Assembly: GCA_027306695.1 (NCBI GenBank)
Contig: DAHUZH010000019.1
Span: 1-39,380 of the forward strand
Source of the DNA: Acidobacteriaceae bacterium
Lineage (GTDB): Bacteria > Acidobacteriota > Terriglobia > Terriglobales > Acidobacteriaceae
Length of the DNA: 39,380 bases
Direction of reading: 5' to 3'
Shown: positions 27,766 to 35,074 of the stretch, one piece after another
Layout of the letters: each line of letters opens with the position of its first letter
Numbering within the stretch: the stretch's first letter is position 1
Position numbers and translations under genes: made by a program
The notes under the pieces: model-generated
The model's input: the letters and a program-made list of their open reading frames with translations, nothing else
What the model was told of the DNA's origin: nothing
Databases searched by the model: none

Positions 27766-27771
27766 TATAAT
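27766..27771 (+). promoter_or_regulatory. Perfect -10 hexamer upstream of the M16 protease pair
   Basis: TATAAT lies 80 bases before the first M16 start codon. No good -35 is seen at 16-18 bases. It falls just downstream of the preceding gene and is the best promoter candidate for the pair. Confidence 0.35.
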
Positions 27772-27851
27772 GAACACCCAGGGCGCTGGATCAGCGTCAG
27801 CCTGTCATTGCGCGTTAACGTTCGAGCAACCCTATCGAGGAACCGAGCAAC

Positions 27852-29432
27852 ATGACATCAAGAATGCTTCGTTTTGTTTTCATTCCGCTCCTTCTGGCAG
27901 GCTGTTGCCTCTTGCCCGCCAGCGCCCAGGAATTTGCCAAAATCGAGAAAAACTTCTCGCAACATGTCACGGTGAAAAAGCTGCCGAATGGCTTGACTCT
28001 GATTGTGTGCGACCGGCCCGAAACGCCAGTCTTCAGTTTCTTCACCATTGTAAATGCAGGCAGCGTGCAAGACCCAAAAGGTGAAACGGGCCTGGCACAC
28101 ATGTTCGAGCACCTTGCGTTCAAGGGGACCAAGGACATTGGCACCACGGATTATCCCGCCGAAAAAATTGCTCTGGCCAAGGTGGAGCAGGCGTATGCGG
28201 CGTACGACGCCGAATATCGCAAGCGTGTCGGTCGCGACCCGGCAAAGCTAAAGCAATTGAAGGCGCAATTCGACGCCGCGACTGCGGCAGCGGAAAAATA
28301 CGTCATTCCCAACCAGTTCACCCAGATCGCGGAACTGAATGGCGCGGTGGGCGTGAACGCGGAGACCGCCAACGACGCGACGGAATATTTCTGGAGCATG
28401 CCCGCCAACCGGCTCCAGCTCTGGGCCTATATGGAGAGCGATCGCATTGCCAACCCGGTGCCGCGCGAGTTTTATAAAGAACGCAATGTCGTGATGGAAG
28501 AGCGCCGTCTGCGCGTCGATTCCAACCCCATCGGATACATGATCGAACAGTTTCTGGCGACGGCCTATGTCGCGCACCCTTATCGAAACCCCGGCGTAGG
28601 TTGGATGTCCGATGTGAGCCAGATATCTGCGACGGAGGCCGACGCATTCCACAAGAAATACTATGTGCCGTCAAACATTGTCGTGACGGTCGTCGGAGAT
28701 GTGACGGCGACCCAGGCGATGCCGATGCTGGAAAAATATTTCGGCAGCATTCCGACAGGCCCGCAGCCAGCGCCGCTTGCGACCATCGAGCCGCCGCAAC
28801 AGGCGGAAAAATCCGTCACGCTCGAAGAGCCGACGCAGCCCTTCTACATCGAGGGCTACCATCGCCCCTCTTATCTGGACAAGGACGATGCCGTCTACGA
28901 TGCAATCAGCGACATCATGTCGAATGGCCGCACCTCCCTGCTGTACCGCAGCCTGGTGCGCGACCAGAAAATTGCCGCGGAAGCCGCGGGCTTCAGCGGA
29001 TTTCCCGGCGAAAAATATCCCAATCTCTTTGCCTTTTATGCGGTGCCCACTCCCGGACACACGCCCCAGCAGATGCGTGCCGCCATCCATGCGGAGATCG
29101 ACAAATTGAAGACGCAGGACGTCACCGACGCCGAGTTGGCCATGTTCAAGACGCGAGCGCGCGCGGACATTCTGCGCAGCCTCGATAACAATCAAGGACT
29201 GGCGGAAGAACTGGGAACGTATCAATTGCGTTATGGAGATTGGCGCATGCTGTTTCAGCAGCTCGACAAAATCGACGCGGTCACGAAAGCCGATATTCGT
29301 CGCGTGGCAAACCAGGTATTTACCGCGAAGAACCGCACCTATGCCATGATCGAGTTCGCGCCGTCGAAGCCCGCAAAACCGGCGTCCAATGCGCCTGCGC
29401 AGCCAGCTCAACCTCACAATGGAGGCCGCTAA
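27852..29432 (+). CDS. M16 family zinc protease, catalytic subunit
   Basis: A 526-residue exported metallopeptidase of the pitrilysin/insulinase family (M16B type). The inverted zinc motif HxxEH is intact in ETGLAHMFEHLAFKGT: His83, Glu86, His87. The third ligand Glu is expected in the conserved KERNVVMEERRL segment. A second, C-terminal M16 domain (about 240-440) holds the usual substrate-clamp fold (IEGYHRPSYLDKDDAVYDA). The N-terminus has a signal sequence. LLAGCC could be a lipobox with Cys18, or cleavage could be after SAQ (about residue 25), so lipoprotein status is open. The tail is Ala/Pro/Lys-rich (SKPAKPASNAPAQPAQP). Its TAA overlaps the ATG of the next gene by one base (TAATG), so the pair is co-translated. 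Likely role: periplasmic peptide degradation. Confidence 0.92.
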   Translation: MTSRMLRFVFIPLLLAGCCLLPASAQEFAKIEKNFSQHVTVKKLPNGLTLIVCDRPETPVFSFFTIVNAGSVQDPKGETGLAHMFEHLAFKGTKDIGTTDYPAEKIALAKVEQAYAAYDAEYRKRVGRDPAKLKQLKAQFDAATAAAEKYVIPNQFTQIAELNGAVGVNAETANDATEYFWSMPANRLQLWAYMESDRIANPVPREFYKERNVVMEERRLRVDSNPIGYMIEQFLATAYVAHPYRNPGVGWMSDVSQISATEADAFHKKYYVPSNIVVTVVGDVTATQAMPMLEKYFGSIPTGPQPAPLATIEPPQQAEKSVTLEEPTQPFYIEGYHRPSYLDKDDAVYDAISDIMSNGRTSLLYRSLVRDQKIAAEAAGFSGFPGEKYPNLFAFYAVPTPGHTPQQMRAAIHAEIDKLKTQDVTDAELAMFKTRARADILRSLDNNQGLAEELGTYQLRYGDWRMLFQQLDKIDAVTKADIRRVANQVFTAKNRTYAMIEFAPSKPAKPASNAPAQPAQPHNGGR

Positions 29433-30928
29433 TGCGCCGCCAACTCCTTACGATTGCTGGAATAGCAGTTTTGGCTACAACGACTTTCGCCTCCGCGCAG
29501 ACTTCCACCTCGACCGCCGCTGCGCCCGGCTCACCCGCGCCGTGGAAGTCGTGGAAACACGTTCCCATTCCTGCGCTTCCCACCTTCCATCCGCAACAGC
29601 CGACGCGCATCGTGCTGCAGAATGGCATGACGATTTTCTTGCAGGAAGACCACGAACTGCCGTTCATCAACGGCTTCATTATTATTCGGGGCGGTTCCCG
29701 CGATGAACCTGCGGCGAAGACTGGCCTGGTCGACATTTACAGTCAGGCATGGCGCACCAGCGGCACGGCGAAAATGACCGGCGACCAGATGGATGACATT
29801 CTGGAAGCGAAGGCCGCCAAGATCGAAACCGATGGCGACGACGCATCGACAACGTTGACCTGGAGTAGTTTCCAACAGGACTTCGACCAGGTTTTTGGCA
29901 TGGCGACCGACCTGCTCCTGCACCCACAGTTTCGCGCCGACAAGCTGGCGCTTGCGCAGCGCCAGGAAGATACCGGCATCATCCGCCGCAACGATGATCC
30001 AGACCAAATCGCTGTGCGCGAGGCGGAAATTTTGGCCTATGGAAAAAACAATCCATACGCGCGCGTGCCGGAGTTTGCCACGGTGCAGGCGGTCACACTG
30101 GCCGACCTGGCGGCCTGGCATGCGCACACGGTCACGCCGAACAACATGATCGTTGGAATCAGCGGCGACTTCAAAACTGCGGAGATGGAAGCGAAACTGC
30201 GCGCCGCGTTCAGTTCTCTGCCGCGCGGAGAAAAGTTTGTGTCCGCTCCGGTGGAGTTTCCAGGCCCCACACCCGGCGTGTATTTGGCACAGAAGAGCGA
30301 CGTGAACCAAAGCAATGTATGGATCGTCGGCATCGGCACAGAGCGCAACAATCCCGACTATTATGCGCTCAGCGTGATGAACACCATCTTCAGCGGCGGC
30401 TTCGGTTCGCGTCTGTTTCAGGCCGTCCGTACCCGGCTGGGGCTGGCCTACTCCGTGGGCGGTGCGTACGGAGCCAGCTACGATCATCCCGGATTGTTTT
30501 ATGTCGCCGCTGGGACTAAGAGCGAGAGCACCGTGGCCGCAACCCAGGCCATGATGCAGCAAGTCCGCGATCTAAAAACCGACCCTCCGACCGAAACGGA
30601 ATTGCGCAACGCCAAAGACCAGCTACTCAATTCGTGGATTTTCCACTTCGACACACCGGGAAAAATTCTTCGTCAGCAGGCAACGCTGGCCTTCTACAAC
30701 TATCCGGCGGATTACATCGAAAAATACCGCGCAGGAATTGAAAAAGTTACGGCCGCAGATATCTCCCGCGTCGCCAACAAGTACGTCCACCCGTCCAAGC
30801 TGGCAATTCTGGTGGTGGGGAATTCTCAGCAATTCGGCACACCGCTCACTACTTTGGGGCCGGTGAAAACTCTGGACATCACCATTCCCATGCCCGCCGG
30901 AATGCAGCAGCAGATGGGACCGCAGTAG
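29432..30928 (+). CDS. M16 family protein, non-catalytic partner subunit
   Basis: A 498-residue exported M16-fold protein (signal peptide ending near FASAQ, residue 23). The position of the zinc motif reads AKTGLVDIYSQAWRTSGT: neither His nor the Glu of HxxEH is present, so this subunit cannot bind zinc. The second-domain features RNNPDYYALSVMNTIFSGGFGSRLFQAVRTRLGLAYSVGG, including the R..GLAYSV motif that contacts substrate in the active partner, are well kept. Adjacent active/inactive M16B pairs that form heterodimers are known in bacteria and resemble the mitochondrial processing peptidase beta/alpha arrangement. The ATG at 29432 overlaps the upstream stop, and GGAGG lies seven bases before it. 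The complementary motifs of the two proteins strongly suggest one enzyme. Confidence 0.92.
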   Translation: MRRQLLTIAGIAVLATTTFASAQTSTSTAAAPGSPAPWKSWKHVPIPALPTFHPQQPTRIVLQNGMTIFLQEDHELPFINGFIIIRGGSRDEPAAKTGLVDIYSQAWRTSGTAKMTGDQMDDILEAKAAKIETDGDDASTTLTWSSFQQDFDQVFGMATDLLLHPQFRADKLALAQRQEDTGIIRRNDDPDQIAVREAEILAYGKNNPYARVPEFATVQAVTLADLAAWHAHTVTPNNMIVGISGDFKTAEMEAKLRAAFSSLPRGEKFVSAPVEFPGPTPGVYLAQKSDVNQSNVWIVGIGTERNNPDYYALSVMNTIFSGGFGSRLFQAVRTRLGLAYSVGGAYGASYDHPGLFYVAAGTKSESTVAATQAMMQQVRDLKTDPPTETELRNAKDQLLNSWIFHFDTPGKILRQQATLAFYNYPADYIEKYRAGIEKVTAADISRVANKYVHPSKLAILVVGNSQQFGTPLTTLGPVKTLDITIPMPAGMQQQMGPQ

Positions 30929-30957
30929 CAGGCAGTTGCATCGCTGAAAACGACGCC

Positions 30958-31371
30958 TTACTGCTTTTCAAACTTCAATGCGGCCGAGTTGATGCAGTAG
31001 CGAAGGCCGGTGGGTTTCGGGCCATCGGGAAAAACATGGCCCAGATGAGCGCCGCAGCGTGCGCAGGTCACTTCAATGCGACGCATGCCATGGCTCACAT
31101 CCTCAAGTGCCTCGACAGCCGTTGGCGTGGCGGGCAGCCAGAAGCTCGGCCAGCCTGACCCCGATTCAAATTTCGTGTCCGAGCGAAACAACTCGGTATC
31201 GCAACCAATGCAGCGATATGTGCCATCCGCATGGTTTTTATAGAGCGCGCCGGAAAATGCCGGCTCCGTTCCCTTCTGGCGTGTCACATAATACTGTTCC
31301 GGCGTCAGATGTTCGCGCCATTCCGCATCATTTTTTTCTACCTTGTCGATTTTTTCCACGCTCTCGCTCAT
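30958..31371 (-). CDS. msrB: Peptide-methionine (R)-S-oxide reductase
   Basis: A 137-residue cytoplasmic repair enzyme that reduces methionine-R-sulfoxide in proteins. It has the MsrB core: [31 protein letters not shown], two structural zinc CxxC motifs (CIGC and CARC), [14 protein letters not shown] and the catalytic Cys in [12 protein letters not shown] chose the ATG at 31371, which has GAGGAA at good spacing and gives the normal family length; a longer in-frame start at 31545 would cross the promoter of the divergent gene. No N-terminal MsrA domain or signal peptide is present, so this is the stand-alone cytoplasmic form. It converges with the M16 pair, 29 bases apart. Confidence 0.95.
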   Translation of the reverse strand: MSESVEKIDKVEKNDAEWREHLTPEQYYVTRQKGTEPAFSGALYKNHADGTYRCIGCDTELFRSDTKFESGSGWPSFWLPATPTAVEALEDVSHGMRRIEVTCARCGAHLGHVFPDGPKPTGLRYCINSAALKFEKQ

Positions 31372-31387
31372 AAATTCCTCGCATTTC

Positions 31388-31416
31388 AGTCTATGCCGGC
31401 CTCTGTGTTCGCTCAA
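31388..31416 (-). promoter_or_regulatory. Candidate msrB promoter
   Basis: On the minus strand TTGAGC (31416-31411) and TAGACT (31393-31388) are separated by exactly 17 bases, each with four of six consensus bases. The -10 lies 16 bases before the msrB ATG. Confidence 0.4.
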
Positions 31417-31463
31417 TAGGAGGAACCAAACACGCTCAAGATGGGAAGACACCAAAGTTCGGC

Positions 31464-31493
31464 TTGACTTTATTGCGGGGGGGGGTCTATTAT
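31464..31493 (+). promoter_or_regulatory. Promoter with a nine-G tract in its spacer
   Basis: TTGACT (31464-31469) and TATTAT (31488-31493) each match five of six consensus bases and are 18 bases apart. The spacer contains nine consecutive G (31477-31485). The promoter faces the two secreted orphan genes, 72 bases before the first ATG. Loss of one G would give the optimal 17-base spacing, so the tract could tune expression by slippage. Confidence 0.65.
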
Positions 31494-31565
31494 TGGAATC
31501 CCAATTGGGAAGATTGTTTATATTCTGCTCTGGCTTCGCATCCATCGAAAGGAGGGACTGTTAGG

Positions 31566-31943
31566 ATGAAAGCGCATCTCATGCTGATTGCAGTCCTTGG
31601 CCTAGGATTCACTTACGTTCCAGCCGGCGCACAAATTTGTGGCGGAGAAAGTGGCGGGCCAGTAGGTTCTTGCCAGATTGATGGTTGCTTTGGTCAGTAT
31701 GATGCCGGTATTCCACCAGGATCGATGTACCGGTGGGCATACATTGTGGAACTCTGTTGCAATACCCCGGTGCAAGTATGGACAACGGAGTATGGGGGTT
31801 GTTCCAATGCGGAGCTTCAATCGAATGAGGCGCAGGCCACGCTCGCGTTCCTTGTCAGCCATGGAATTGACGTGATGGTGAAAGACTGCCACGGCCATTT
31901 TGTGCATTACGTGCCGCCTGGACAGTTGTCTGCACGGGGTTGA
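31566..31943 (+). CDS. Small secreted cysteine-rich protein, unknown function
   Basis: A 125-residue protein with a clear Sec signal peptide (MLIAVLGLGFTYVPAGAQ, cleavage after about residue 23), leaving about 100 residues. The mature part has seven Cys (ICGG, SCQIDGC, LCCN, GGCS, DCHG), which suggests disulphide bonding after export and one unpaired or intermolecular Cys. The middle is aromatic and glycine-rich. I do not recognise a family. The ATG at 31566 has GGAGGG about ten bases upstream. It is followed after 52 bases by another secreted orphan on the same strand, probably co-transcribed from the G9 promoter. Base composition here looks less GC-rich than in neighbouring genes, judged by eye. 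Confidence 0.72.
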   Translation: MKAHLMLIAVLGLGFTYVPAGAQICGGESGGPVGSCQIDGCFGQYDAGIPPGSMYRWAYIVELCCNTPVQVWTTEYGGCSNAELQSNEAQATLAFLVSHGIDVMVKDCHGHFVHYVPPGQLSARG

Positions 31944-31995
31944 ATCTCTACCGATTAACAAGAAATATTCCAATTTCTGAGGTCAAGCAGTCGCC

Positions 31996-33207
31996 GTGAT
32001 GACCTACCGTTCATTCTTGCCGCTGTTCCTATTTGCGGGGCTGCATACGTTCGGCCAACAATCGAACAACCCCACGCCTCCGAGCAAGTCACAGGTCAAG
32101 GCGCCTGCACAATCAACTGCCAACACTTCCGCGGAAGACGAACAGGAAGATGCCCCAACAGTGCGAACCATCGATTTGAGCGACGGTAAGCCTCTTACAG
32201 GTCTGCCGAATTCGCCAATCGTGGGCTACCCCGCACTTTGCTCCAGCGATGGCACTACTTTTCTGGAGTTTTACAACACTTCAGCACAGTCGTCCGGGGT
32301 GGTCGCTGGGCAACTCTTCAGCATCTCCGAATCGGGAGAAATCAAGAAGATTCATCGTAATCTTCCAGTTCAGAACAAAGCAACGATCTATGTCCTCTCG
32401 ACCTATCCCGGAGAAGATGCAATCGCCACGCTCTTCAGCGTCATTCCTCAAACAAGCCAGAAGGACGGCGAGCGAGACAACTCGCCTCAATATTACATAT
32501 CGCTCTCAAAGCGCAATGGAGAGTTTTCCAAGCAGTTACCGCTCAGCCTGCGGTTTGAGCCTCTCAAGGTTGCCGTGCTTGAGTCGGGCCGCTTTCTGAT
32601 GCTAGGAATCGAACCGTTGAACCACCAGCCGATGCTTGCGCTATTGGATACGGACGGCACGTACTTGCGCAGTCTCGATTTGGACCCAAGACCGATTGCC
32701 GGGTCGGAGTCTTTACAGGCGCTCTACAAAAATCCTGTAAAGCGCTCAGGTTCTTTGGATGCGAGCGCAGCCCCGGCACGAGACGCTGTGTTTACGCCCT
32801 ATGGAAACAAAGTGCTTTTCTTTCAGCCGGGATCCGATCTTCCCGTGCGGATACTGGGCGAAGACGGCGAGGAGAATGCGGTCCATGTATCGCTTCCTAA
32901 GAATTATCTTCTCGAATATGTCTTGCCCTCGTCGACAAGCGACACATGGGTCATACGCTCGCAACGCCTGGGCGATTTCATGATGCTAAGGAGCAAGGGA
33001 ATCGCCACCAATCCCAAGCAGCAGCTTTTTGAAGTAGACCCTCTGACGGGAAACGTATTGCACGCGCTGCAAATTTCCGGCACGCAGCCGGGAGAAATAA
33101 GTTGCGCTGCGGACAAGAAACTCTCTGCCCCTCGCTACTTGTCCCGCGGAGACGTAAAGGATACGGATAAATCCGCAGGGTGGTATCTGGCATCGCAGGA
33201 TCGATAG
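31996..33207 (+). CDS. Secreted protein of unknown function, beta-propeller-like
   Basis: A 403-residue exported protein: a signal peptide (FLPLFLFAGLHTFGQ), then a low-complexity linker rich in Pro, Ser, Thr and acidic residues (about 25-55), then a long beta-rich domain. Repeating patterns such as GTTFLEFYNTS, GQLFSISESGEIKKI, PMLALLDTDGTYLRSLDLD, LFEVDPLTGNVLHALQI are like blades of a beta-propeller sensor or binding domain. No catalytic motif is visible. GTG at 31996 and ATG at 31999 are both possible starts; GAGG lies about 13 bases upstream. It converges with the adenosine-deaminase-like gene, 30 bases apart. The pairing with the small secreted protein suggests they act together, but that is inference. 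Confidence 0.75.
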   Translation: MMTYRSFLPLFLFAGLHTFGQQSNNPTPPSKSQVKAPAQSTANTSAEDEQEDAPTVRTIDLSDGKPLTGLPNSPIVGYPALCSSDGTTFLEFYNTSAQSSGVVAGQLFSISESGEIKKIHRNLPVQNKATIYVLSTYPGEDAIATLFSVIPQTSQKDGERDNSPQYYISLSKRNGEFSKQLPLSLRFEPLKVAVLESGRFLMLGIEPLNHQPMLALLDTDGTYLRSLDLDPRPIAGSESLQALYKNPVKRSGSLDASAAPARDAVFTPYGNKVLFFQPGSDLPVRILGEDGEENAVHVSLPKNYLLEYVLPSSTSDTWVIRSQRLGDFMMLRSKGIATNPKQQLFEVDPLTGNVLHALQISGTQPGEISCAADKKLSAPRYLSRGDVKDTDKSAGWYLASQDR

Positions 33208-33237
33208 CCATGATGGGAGAAATCCGACTGTGCGCGA

Positions 33238-34824
33238 TCAATAGCGGGCCTCAAAAGCATGGAAACGAGATTCCAACTCCCACTGTTGCTGTGCCCGCTG
33301 GCTGCGATCGAGAAACGCTGTACAGCTTGCAGAGGGTTTTTGCGCGCCCAACTTCTCGTGCGCGCATGCTGGCGCAACGCGCGTGAATTGCTCCGGCGTG
33401 GACGATTCCGCTTCCGGCCAGAGACTCTTGCCAGGGAGAAAAGAGTGCTCCAAACTCTCGCGCGCCATCTGCTTCAAATCCGCATAGGTCAAGTGGTAGG
33501 TGGCTGCGGCGCGTACATATTCATGGGTCAGCGTAATGCGCGAAACTCCGGCATCGTCGGTCGACAATGCAACTGGAACACCGTAGCGGCGGTAAATCGG
33601 AAATGGATGCTCCTCGCCGCGTATGCCGAGGATCAAATCGTTGCTGGTCAGGTTGATCTCAACCAGTACATGTTTTTGCGCCAACTCGTGCAGCAACTGG
33701 TGGGGATGGTCTTCATACATCACATCTACGCCATGACCGATGCGCTGTGCGTGGCCCAGTTCGACAGCTTCACGGATGTGAAAGCGCAACCCATCCGGCG
33801 GCACAAGTCCCGGGGCCAGTTCGCCGGCATGCAAACTTAAATGCACCTTGGGATAGTCGTGGTGCAGCAGATCGAACATCTGCATCTGCAGGTGATAGTC
33901 CCGCATGGAAATCCGCCCATCCTCCGGCATCACGATGTTGACACCCACCACGTCCGGGACTGAGGAAGCCACTTCAAATCCGAGCACCATCTGGGCAAAA
34001 ACGCGCTCGGGAGGAAATCCTCGCAACACTTGAAACAAAAATTTTGTCTCGACTTTGCAGGCTGGCATTGCATCCGGCTGCGCACAATGTTCCGCTGCAA
34101 GCCGCTGCTTCTCCGCGCTCTCAATCGCTTGGCGCGCTTCCTCGACGCCTTCCCGCAAGCCGTGCGACAGGAGCGCCTGGCGAAACTGTTCGAGGTTCGG
34201 GTTCCAGCCCAGCTTCGCGCCCAGGTCGCTGCCATGGCCGAAATCCGGCGTCATCATCAACTCAAGATATTGCGTATTGTCTTTGGCCGTGCTACGCGCC
34301 ACTTCATCCAGCCACTCCCCGGTATGGGCGTCGCTCACCAAGCCAAATTTGCTAAAGGAATTGAAGAAGTGGTCATGTGCGGAGTCGCCTTCCCTGGCCA
34401 CAAAGGCGCGCATGGAAAAAGCATCGATGAGATCGTCATAAAGTTGGGAATTTCGATAGTCTTGCTCGACCGGCACATCGCCCGCGCTACAGACCGGATG
34501 GGCCGGAATGCCGCGTGACAACCCGACTGGCTTCACCAATGTGTAGCTGGCTGGATTCACGCAGAGATGGTCACTCACCGCTTCCGCAATAAAGTTTTCG
34601 GCAAAGATGGAGCCGGTCAGGTGGTTGTGCAGATCGGCGCCCTTCGGCATTAGCTCCAGAAATGCGTGCAACTCCAGCGGACCCGCCTGCACGGCGGCAA
34701 GCATTGCGCGTGCTGTGCGCTGTTCGTGTGTGTCCAGTTTTGGTTCGGGTTGTGCAGAAGCGACGACACTCAGAAAAACAACGATGGTTGCAGCAGTTTT
34801 GGCGAATTGAAAAAATCTAGACAT
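33238..34824 (-). CDS. Exported adenosine deaminase-like metal-dependent hydrolase
   Basis: A 528-residue member of the adenosine/AMP deaminase superfamily with an N-terminal signal peptide (AATIVVFLSVVASAQ), so it acts in the periplasm or outside. Zinc-site landmarks are present: HxH in MPKGADLHNHLTGS (about residue 67), SLHAGEL with His and the proton-shuttling Glu, RIGHGVD, and VALSTDDAGV with the metal Asp pair. An added segment near 230-260 (with two Cys, EHCAQPDAMPACK) may form a disulphide. This resembles the secreted ADGF/ADA2 class more than cytosolic Add, which is shorter and lacks a signal. Likely role: deamination of external adenosine for purine scavenging. The ATG at 34824 lies three bases after a small hairpin, and GGAG is 12-13 bases upstream. 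Confidence 0.88.
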   Translation of the reverse strand: MSRFFQFAKTAATIVVFLSVVASAQPEPKLDTHEQRTARAMLAAVQAGPLELHAFLELMPKGADLHNHLTGSIFAENFIAEAVSDHLCVNPASYTLVKPVGLSRGIPAHPVCSAGDVPVEQDYRNSQLYDDLIDAFSMRAFVAREGDSAHDHFFNSFSKFGLVSDAHTGEWLDEVARSTAKDNTQYLELMMTPDFGHGSDLGAKLGWNPNLEQFRQALLSHGLREGVEEARQAIESAEKQRLAAEHCAQPDAMPACKVETKFLFQVLRGFPPERVFAQMVLGFEVASSVPDVVGVNIVMPEDGRISMRDYHLQMQMFDLLHHDYPKVHLSLHAGELAPGLVPPDGLRFHIREAVELGHAQRIGHGVDVMYEDHPHQLLHELAQKHVLVEINLTSNDLILGIRGEEHPFPIYRRYGVPVALSTDDAGVSRITLTHEYVRAAATYHLTYADLKQMARESLEHSFLPGKSLWPEAESSTPEQFTRVAPACAHEKLGAQKPSASCTAFLDRSQRAQQQWELESRFHAFEARY

Positions 34825-34844
34825 ACACGGCGCAATCTCCGTGT
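34825..34844 (-). other. Leader hairpin at the adenosine-deaminase-like start
   Basis: On the minus strand ACACGG (34844-34839) pairs with CCGTGT (34830-34825), directly before the ATG at 34824. The GGAG ribosome-binding candidate is partly inside the stem, so folding could limit translation initiation or place the site closer to the ATG. Confidence 0.3.
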
Positions 34845-34884
34845 GAGGACTGTATCATGAAGCGCATATTTGAATCCTGGTGGT

Positions 34885-34913
34885 TTGGCAGTCCACGCAT
34901 GGATTGATATACT
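34885..34913 (+). promoter_or_regulatory. Promoter of the tRNA-Phe gene
   Basis: TTGGCA (34885-34890) and TATACT (34908-34913) are separated by exactly 17 bases; both are near consensus. The tRNA begins 74 bases after the -10, giving a leader of about 65 bases for RNase P removal. Confidence 0.65.
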
Positions 34914-34987
34914 CACGAAGAAGCAGCAATCGGAAATCTTCTTTTTCTCCACTCGTGTGTAGAGTTCCCCTCCCGGAAAATCTCCAC

Positions 34988-35062
34988 GGCCAGGTAGCTC
35001 AGTGGTAGAGCGCAGCCCTGAAAAGGCTGGCGTCGGGGGTTCAATTCCCTCCCTGGCCACCA
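34988..35062 (+). tRNA. tRNA-Phe (anticodon GAA)
   Basis: A full cloverleaf can be drawn: acceptor GGCCAGG/CCTGGCC, D-arm GCTC..GAGC, anticodon stem CAGCC/GGCTG with loop CTGAAAA (anticodon GAA at positions 34-36), variable region GCGTC, and T-arm GGGGG-TTCAATT-CCCTC with one G-U pair. The discriminator is A and CCA is encoded. GAA reads Phe codons TTC and TTT. The gene ends 13 bases from the stop of the convergent oxidoreductase gene. Confidence 0.96.
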
Positions 35063-35074
35063 CTTACATTGCAA

